The notes under the pieces were generated by a model. That model was not told where the DNA came from. It worked only from the letters and a program-made list of their open reading frames with translations, and did no database searches. Source: Tetrahymena thermophila SB210 (taxonomy: Eukaryota > Ciliophora > Oligohymenophorea > Hymenostomatida > Tetrahymenidae). Taken from it: DNA of 64,000 bases. Each line of letters starts with the position of its first letter. The first letter of the stretch is position 1. Where the stretch lies: the NCBI RefSeq assembly GCF_000189635.1, contig NW_002476320.1, positions 124,001 through 188,000 on the forward strand. Reading direction: 5' to 3'. Below, piece after piece: positions 57,673 through 64,000 of this stretch. Made by a program: the position numbers and the translations under genes.

Positions 57673-58596
57673 GAAACTGTAAATAAATAAAAATAGAACA
57701 AAAGATATTGTCATATTCTTAGCAAAAAGATATTGCAAATCTAATAATTTTCTGATCGAAAATCAAATAAACATTAATTAGTTAACACTTTCAAATAAAA
57801 TATTAAATAAAAATATATCTGAATATTAAAAAAGTTTTATAAAAAACATTTTCAATTTGTAATGACATTTATTTATTGGTATTTTTTCACCTTATTTTTT
57901 TCCCTTTCTCATTTAATATTTTCTCTTTCTTTTGCTTTCTTTAAACTTTGGCTTTTAACTAAATAAATAAATAAAATACATAAAATAAGAATTTATATTT
58001 TTTAAATATTTTAATCATAAAAAAATTGGTTTACAACCTCAGAAATGCAATTCAGGCTAATAATTTACAATTCAAATTAATAAAATTTATAAATTTATAT
58101 TACAGTAAAATAAATTTTAAGGAGTTAATCTCAATTTATTTTCAATTCAAAAGCACTTTATTTATTTTGAGATAAATGCTTTTTTTAAACTGATAAGCTT
58201 TCAAATATTATGGTTATATTCATGAATTAATTTATGATCTAAATAATGGTGAGATTATAAAATATTTTGAACTTATAGTAAAACAAAATTGAGACTGATG
58301 AAATAAAAAAAAATTAGAGTTGAACCTACCTGATAAAGAATATTTTTAATCAAAGAAGTGAATAAAATAAATGTAAATTTTAATTAAAATATCTTTTTCA
58401 ATTATTTTTAGTCATTCATTATCTATTTGATTAGCTTATTGATCAATTAATTAATTGATTGATTGATTGATTTATTTATTTATAAAAATGCGTCTTTAAT
58501 ATCTGGCTCAAAAACAATCTCTAAAAAAATAAAAAAATAATAAAAAATAACATCAACAAAAAAATATTAATTTCCAAAAAAAGTAAATAAAGAAAA
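57673..58596. other. Intergenic region between repeat-protein copies 2 and 3
   Basis: This 0.9 kb AT-rich spacer contains no gene. It begins with the 3' flank shared with copy 1 (AGATATTGTCATATTC, TTTTCTGATCGAAA). It includes a tetranucleotide-type simple repeat (ATTA, then ATTG, then ATTT units) at about 58,446-58,482. Confidence 0.5.
58446..58482. repeat. Tetranucleotide simple repeat
   Basis: Successive four-base units drift from TTAA to TTGA to TTTA across about 37 bp, a short microsatellite in the spacer upstream of copy 3. Confidence 0.6.
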
Positions 58597-59532
58597 ATGT
58601 AAAAATAAGAACTTATAGTTACAATTAGACCTGCTTATAACCCTACCCATTATTTATTCCCTGCAAATGATGGTTCAAGGGCTTATAACTAAGACTTTGA
58701 TGTTAGAACTCATGCTAGTTAAGAGCAAAGAAACCAATTAATCCTTACTCGTGTCAAGGATAATGTCTTCACAATTAAATCTGCTACTAATCCTACTCAC
58801 TACATGTTTGCTTCTAATGATAGTCACAGATCTGATGGAAAAGATTTTGATGTCAGAACTCATGCTTCAGATGAAGAAAGAAATCAATGGATTATTGAAG
58901 AATACGCCTAAGGATTCCATATTAGAGTTTATACCAATCCTACTCACTACTTATTCCCTGCCAACGACGGTTCTAATGGCTTAGGAGCTGATTTTGATGT
59001 TAGAACTCATCCCCACAAGGAAGAAAGAAATCTTTGGTTTATTGATGGTCTTATCTATGCTCCTCCTACTTAAAAAACTACTCTTAGAGTTAAGGCTAAT
59101 CCTAATCACTTCATGTTTGCCTCAAACGATGGTGTTAGAGGATTAAATAAAGATTTTGATGTTAGAACTCATGCCAGCTCTGAAGAAAGAAATTTCATCT
59201 TAATCCATCATGTCGGTCATCACGTATATACTCTTGCCAGTGCTACTAATCCTAATCACTTTTTCTTCCCCTCTGATGATGGAACTAGAGCTTATGCCCA
59301 CGATTTTGACGTCAGAACTCATACTTATCAAGAAGAAAGAAACAAATGGATTATTGAAAGTGATAATCAAGGAGGCTTCTTCATTAGATCTTTTGTCAAA
59401 CCCTAACACTACTTATTTGCTGCTAACGATGGTTCAAATAGCTACGGTGGTGACTTCGATGTCAGAACTCATGCCAGCTAAGAAGCTAGAAACGCTTGGA
59501 TTATTGATGGTTTTGTTTTACATAACTACTGA
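58597..59532 (+). CDS. Six-repeat, two-beta-trefoil-like protein, copy 3 (311 aa)
   Basis: Intronless, ATG 58597 to TGA 59530-59532, 311 residues. It is the most diverged of the three: the glycine turn before DFDVRTH varies (YNQDF, DGKDF, NKDF, AHDF) where copies 1 and 2 mostly have GG or GD. All six DFDVRTH blocks and the E-x-R-N motifs remain, as do the H-Y/F positions. Purifying selection is suggested because length and motif spacing are kept although third positions differ widely. Codon use is more T-ending than copy 1, but TAG is still absent. The last residues, GFVLHNY, match the ends of the other copies. Fold and role are as inferred for copy 1; binding of actin or a ligand is possible but not shown. 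Confidence 0.88.
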
Positions 59533-60613
59533 AAAAGTAATTTAAAGTGAGTAAGATATTTTTAATTAATTAAGTTGAATTAAGTAAATAAAATACATGA
59601 ATCTTCTAATCAAAAATTAATTTGTAAAGATTTTTTCAATGCAAAATTATAAAAATATTATAATTAATATCTAAAAACTATACATTAAGATTCTTTGTAT
59701 TCATTTATTTTCTAATTGTGAGTAAATTAAATAAATTTTTAATTTATACTGAAATGATAAAGCTTTCGAATGTATGTTTGAAAATATTTGGTTATAGCCA
59801 GTTATGAAGTTTAATATCAATATAATAAGTTATAAAAAGATAAAAAAATAGCCATTTCTTATAAAAGTTTAAAATAGCGAAGTGTTTTCTCAATAAAATT
59901 TTTTTTATTATTTTTAAATTGAAATAAAATAATTCATTTTTCAAAATTTATTAATTCAATTGATGGAGAAATTTATATGCAATATTATTCTTTTCTGCTT
60001 TAAAAAGCCAGATCAATTTATAGATATAATATTTTTTCTTCAAAAAATAATAATTAATAATCTATTTATTCTTTAGACAAATAAGCAGAAGTTTGAGTTA
60101 TTACAAATAAAATTCTAATTTAAAAATATGATGTAGTAAAATTAATAATACATTTTTGATCTTACTTAAAACTAAAAAAAAACATAAAAACAATAAATTG
60201 AAAATAAAAATAATATTCAAAGATTATTTTAGTTGAATTTATACCAAAATGTATCTAATGAATAACTAAATTTTATATAACAGTAAACTTTTAATTTATG
60301 GTTGAATTTACTTAAGGAGATTTCTAATTTTAGGTTTTAAAAAATAATAAATTTTTAAATGAAAAGTTTATACACTTAGCAATAATAAAAAACTATTTGC
60401 CTTATATAAAAATGAAAATCTGATAAATTAATTAAACATATTTTTTTTTGAATTATTTTGATATGCTTTATTGAAAAATATTATTTCTTAATTGAATTAG
60501 TAAAGAATTCATAGAAACTATTTTATGCTAAAGATAAAATAAATAGAGAATATTTGCAAGTATTATAGTAAATTTTAAATTAATAGGATTAATTAATTTA
60601 AATAAAGCAAAAA
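59533..60613. other. Convergent intergenic region between copy 3 and the Derlin-like gene
   Basis: This 1.1 kb of AT-rich DNA lies between two stop codons on opposite strands. No coding frame, RNA gene or notable repeat is seen. Confidence 0.5.
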
Positions 60614-61961
60614 TCAAAGTAAATCTTCATTGAGAACTGAATATCCATCTTTTTTAGTTTGGTTCTTTTATTCATTACGATTTGCTGCAGCTTGATTGCT
60701 ATTATTATTAGAATCATTAGAAGAGTCTACATTTGTGTCCATTTCTAATTTATTTTCAACATACTCTGATTCCTATTATTGTTATAGTCTTTTTAATTGC
60801 AATTCTCTTTACTGTTAGATAGATAATGTGTTTGCTGCAGTAGCTCCACCTCCAATAGAAACACCTTTTCCTGCAAATTGCTAGAATTAACCACCTGCCT
60901 ATGAATTTTAGTCCTGAGAAGGATTGATAACATATTGCTGTTAATTAGGTCTACTTTATGGCTATTATGAAGAAGAAGAAGCTTACTATAATGGATCACC
61001 TCCAATGCTGACTCCTCTACCAGAAAAATTAGAGGCTGAAGGTGCAGGCTGTTGGTTTTAGTTTTAAGCATTAGTTTGAACAAGGAAAGATCCACCTTAT
61101 TCTACAAAATCAGAACGACTAGTCATAGGCTTGAAAATAAAGTTGTTTTTTAATGAAGCTATTCTTTGTTCTGAGAGTCTAAGCATCATGCCTCCATAGA
61201 ATTTTACTTCAACATAGCCTAAAATAACAGCTGCTACGAAATCGAATCTAAGAGATCCAGAAAGCAAAGTAAAGAAGAGAAGGATAGCAAATGGCTAAAA
61301 TTTATTTTTTATTTAAATCGGGAAGCACATAAAATTGGATGAGGTTTCTGGGTCAGAGAAGCATCTTAAACTCATGTAGAGTATAACTATATTAAATAAT
61401 CCAAATGATGGGATGTTTGTTCCAGTTTTAAAAGCTAAGTTCAACATAATTAATATGATGAAATTAAGCAATTAAATCAAAAAGTTTTTAAACATGAAAT
61501 CTAGAATAAATGTGACTGTTCCAATAGATCTTTCAAGTGCTATAGCAGTGAATGTAAGAGATAAGAGTCCGAAAATAGTTCCCATCAATTCATCAACAAA
61601 CTAAGTAGTAAACATTCTCCACACTTAAAATCTTAAAATAAAATCAGGAGAATTGTATAAATATTTGTAAACACCAGTGAACATGTTCAAAAAGAATAAT
61701 CCTAAAGTAACATAGTAAATTAGCTATTTATTAAAGTAAAATTATTTAAAAACAAAACTAATTCACATAAATCTTTCATTTCTTTTGTGAGTTTTGTCAT
61801 TATTTATTTAAATTAGTTTAAATTATCATTTATAATTAATAACATAAAATTCAAAACTGAAAAAAAAAAATTACCTTAGAACCAAATGGAACAGTTGTCC
61901 ACCATCTCTTCAAATCGTCCATGCAGTTTCCTGCGCCACCTTGCTATTGTGGTTAATTCAT
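60614..61961 (-). CDS. Derlin-like ERAD membrane protein with two SHP boxes
   Basis: Predicted 398 residues in two exons: exon 1 61961-61875, intron 61724-61874 (151 nt), exon 2 61723-60614 ending in TGA. The N-terminus DDLKRWWTTVPFGSK is followed by membrane helices. The loop WR motif of Derlins is present (QVWRMFTTQFV, W64/R65), then ALERSIGT and a polytopic core with NIVILYMSLRCFSDP and a final ILGYVEVKFYGG helix. The rhomboid catalytic GxSG and His are not seen, so it is probably a pseudoprotease. The polar Gln/Ser-rich tail carries two SHP-type boxes, FSGRGVSIGG (262-271) and FAGKGVSIGG (312-321), which in this family bind Cdc48/p97. Two boxes recall yeast Dfm1. It likely acts in ER-associated degradation or membrane-protein extraction. 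Family call is good; the exact paralogue is unknown. Confidence 0.82.
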
Positions 61962-63839
61962 TTTTATGATTTTACTTATTATTTTTGCTAAGCTAAAAGA
62001 AAAACTTTTTACGTTCCTAATCTAATCTTATTATTATGTAATTTTTATTATAATTATTAATTACTTTAAATATACTTTAAAAAAAATGTGATTAGTTATA
62101 ATATAAAGCCATTCAAATAATTATATATATCTCCTCTTTTTATTCAGTTCTAATAAATTATTTAAATATGAAGCAGCTTTAAATAATATATAATATGTTA
62201 ATCTAATCTCAAGCTAGTCATAATCTCAAAAAAGTTTTTTATAAAAAATATATCCATTGCTTAAAAAATTAAATATAAAAAGCAAACAAATTATTAATAT
62301 CTAATTTTTTCCATAATTCTAATTTATCTTAACTCAATTATTATGGCTATTTATTCTCAATCAATCCTTTTAATTTTTAAAATTAAATTCTTCTATTTTA
62401 TTAAATTAATTTAATATATATATAGATAATCATTGGATTTCACCATATTAGCTAGTTTTTAGTTTACATTCATCTTAAAGGTATTTGTTAATTTACAAAC
62501 AAACAAACAAATATATTTGATATAAATATTCAAATAAATACATACAAAATTAGAAACGTTAAATTTTCCTTCATAAATTATAATTGATGATCTTATACTT
62601 ATTTTTAATTTCTTGTAAATTATTATGTAATAATAAATTATGCTTAAAATTTCGTTTTTTATTTCTTAAATATCTAAATAATTTATCAAATAATATTTTA
62701 AACTTTAAAAAATTAAAAAAAAAATCAGGCTTTGTTTCTTAAGAAAAAATATTTAATAAAATTTTTTAGTTTATCTCTGAATTTCTATTTTTAGTTATTC
62801 TTTTTTTATTTTTTATGAATTTAAATCCAACATAAATTAAATAGATTTATTTTATTTCCCTAAAATTATTTGTTTTCTTTATTAACCTAAATTATTAATT
62901 CATTCATTATTTAAAAAAGCTAATAATTTAAATATTTTTTTAAATGCTTAATTTTTAAAAAATGCTTGAAAAAAACATAGATTTAAATGGTTTTAATTTC
63001 ATTTTATTTATTTATTTTAACTTCCCAAAATATTATTTTTTCTAATTATTGTATATTTGTAGTTCTTTCATTATTAAAAATAACTTATTTTTATTAAATT
63101 TAATGAAAATGTTTATAAATTTTGATAGGATTATGTATTATAATTGATAATTTAATACTTATTTTATTAAATTTTATATTTCAAAAATAGCTTTTGCTCT
63201 AAATATTTTAATTTAAATATTTAAAGACATTTATTAATTTTTATAAATTTAAAATAAATAAATTTCATTTCTTATGAAATAATATTTAATTACAATTTTT
63301 AAACTTTGAATTTCTATTTTTAATTTCTCTTCTTTAATTTTTTATAAATATTAAATACTTTGAAAATAAAATAAATTTAAATTGCTTGAAATTAATTTAA
63401 ATATTATTTTTATTGTTTAATTTTTAAAAAATTTTAAATATTTTGAAAATAAAATAGATTTAAATTGTTTTGAAATTAGTTTATATTTAATATTATTTCC
63501 ATGAAAACATTATTTTTCTAATTTTTTTAGATCAAATCATTTATAAATTTATCTAATAAAAAAACCTATTAATTCAAAGATTTTTTGATAAGGAATACTA
63601 CCTGCCTGTTTTGTTTTCTGTGATTGTTTGATTAGGCAATTATTGAAATCTTAAATAATAAAGGATGATTTGATCAGCAGAAACAAAAGATATCAAAAAC
63701 AATTGAATGAGGAATATAAATAAAAAATTAATTAAGATTCTATCTTCTTACACTTTTTTTAATTTAAAATTTAAGTAGAAAAAATCTTACAACACTTTTA
63801 AGTTACTTAGATAGATAAATTTTAGTAGAAAATAGTTAG
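61962..63839. other. AT-rich intergenic region
   Basis: This 1.9 kb stretch holds the promoter of the Derlin-like gene at its left end and possibly that of a rightward gene at its right end. A short ACAA repeat occurs near 62,497. No long frame or RNA gene is seen. Confidence 0.5.
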
Positions 63840-64000
63840 ATGAATTTCTTGTAAAAAGCATAGGTAAACGTTTAAAATAACATAGAGTAATTAGGAGGAC
63901 TTTTTGAATCTAGTTGGTCACTGAAAGTAGAGGCTGGTTAAAAAATTACTTCAATTGATTAAAATAGCAGAAATGTATATATTGGTTATTAAAGTGGCAC
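63840..64000 (+). CDS. Possible 5' end of an unidentified gene running off the right edge
   Basis: From ATG at 63840 the ciliate-code frame stays open for the remaining 53 codons, with two TAA and several CAA-type Gln positions. The sequence includes QLGGLFESSWSLKV and VYIGYQSG, which loosely resembles the first strands of a WD-like propeller. Base composition is less AT-biased than the DNA just upstream, consistent with coding sequence. The same frame is open upstream to a TGA near 63,708, with no earlier ATG. The fragment is too short to identify. Confidence 0.4.

Noticed and set aside
53565..59545. Antisense and out-of-frame ORFs of 60-124 codons over the repeat-protein cluster
   Set aside because: They are standard-code shadows of the 311-residue genes, caused by their repetitive, less AT-rich sequence; the plus-strand ciliate-code frames explain the region completely.
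60793..61095. 100-codon minus-strand ORF
   Set aside because: It is in a different frame from the Derlin-like tail encoded on the same strand; it overlaps the SHP-box region and has no family support.
1..64000. tRNA, rRNA, CRISPR arrays, insertion sequences, chromosome breakage sequence
   Set aside because: I looked for T-loop-like GTTCNANNC with pairing arms, regular short repeats, transposase motifs and the 15-bp breakage element; none was seen by eye.

Overview
The window reads as macronuclear-type DNA of an oligohymenophorean ciliate, most like Tetrahymena. It is very AT-rich. TAA and TAG occur throughout reading frames that stay open for kilobases, where homologous copies carry CAA/CAG or the same codons, so both must encode glutamine, and every gene ends at TGA. 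The introns I place (44-245 nt, GT...AG, AT-rich) are too long for Paramecium, whose introns are about 20-34 nt. A standard-code ORF search therefore shows only fragments.

Layout. (1) 1-50,890 is dominated by one family of giant, receptor-like membrane proteins of about 3,000 residues: a 5' partial copy A (minus, 1-2569), B (plus, 3731-13564), a 5' truncated pseudogene (15006-15626), C (plus, 17409-27182), D (minus, 29740-39781) and F (plus, 41238-50890). For B, C, D and F, hand-built exon models give summed exon lengths divisible by three with matching phases, predicting 2970, 2978, 3096 and 2981 residues. The shared order is signal peptide, cysteine-rich knot, about 1,600 residues of beta-propeller-like (WD-like) sequence, a right-handed beta-helix with GGA[IL] repeats, a membrane-proximal cysteine-rich segment, seven or eight membrane segments and a polar, Gln-rich tail. 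There are two subfamilies: A and D (type 1) and B, C and F (type 2). A/B and D/F are both head-to-head pairs of one type 1 and one type 2 gene. (2) Between C and D lies a 476-residue membrane protein resembling TMEM43/LUMA (27717-29147, minus), with a tandem repeat carrying two TTCTAGAA palindromes upstream. (3) 53,589-59,532 holds three tandem plus-strand paralogues of exactly 311 residues, each with six repeats of about 50 residues that look like two beta-trefoils. Their codon use (TAG avoided, C-ending codons frequent in the first copy) suggests high expression. (4) 60,614-61,961 (minus) is a Derlin-like ERAD protein with two SHP boxes for Cdc48/p97. (5) A plus-strand frame runs off the right edge from 63,840.

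How the genes may work together: the large proteins look like surface receptors or adhesins, and the paired divergent layout suggests that type 1 and type 2 members are co-expressed and could be partners; this is inference. The Derlin-like and TMEM43-like genes are housekeeping-type endomembrane genes with no evident link to the large family. The remaining intergenic stretches are AT-rich, and I see no tRNA, rRNA, CRISPR array or transposon in them.
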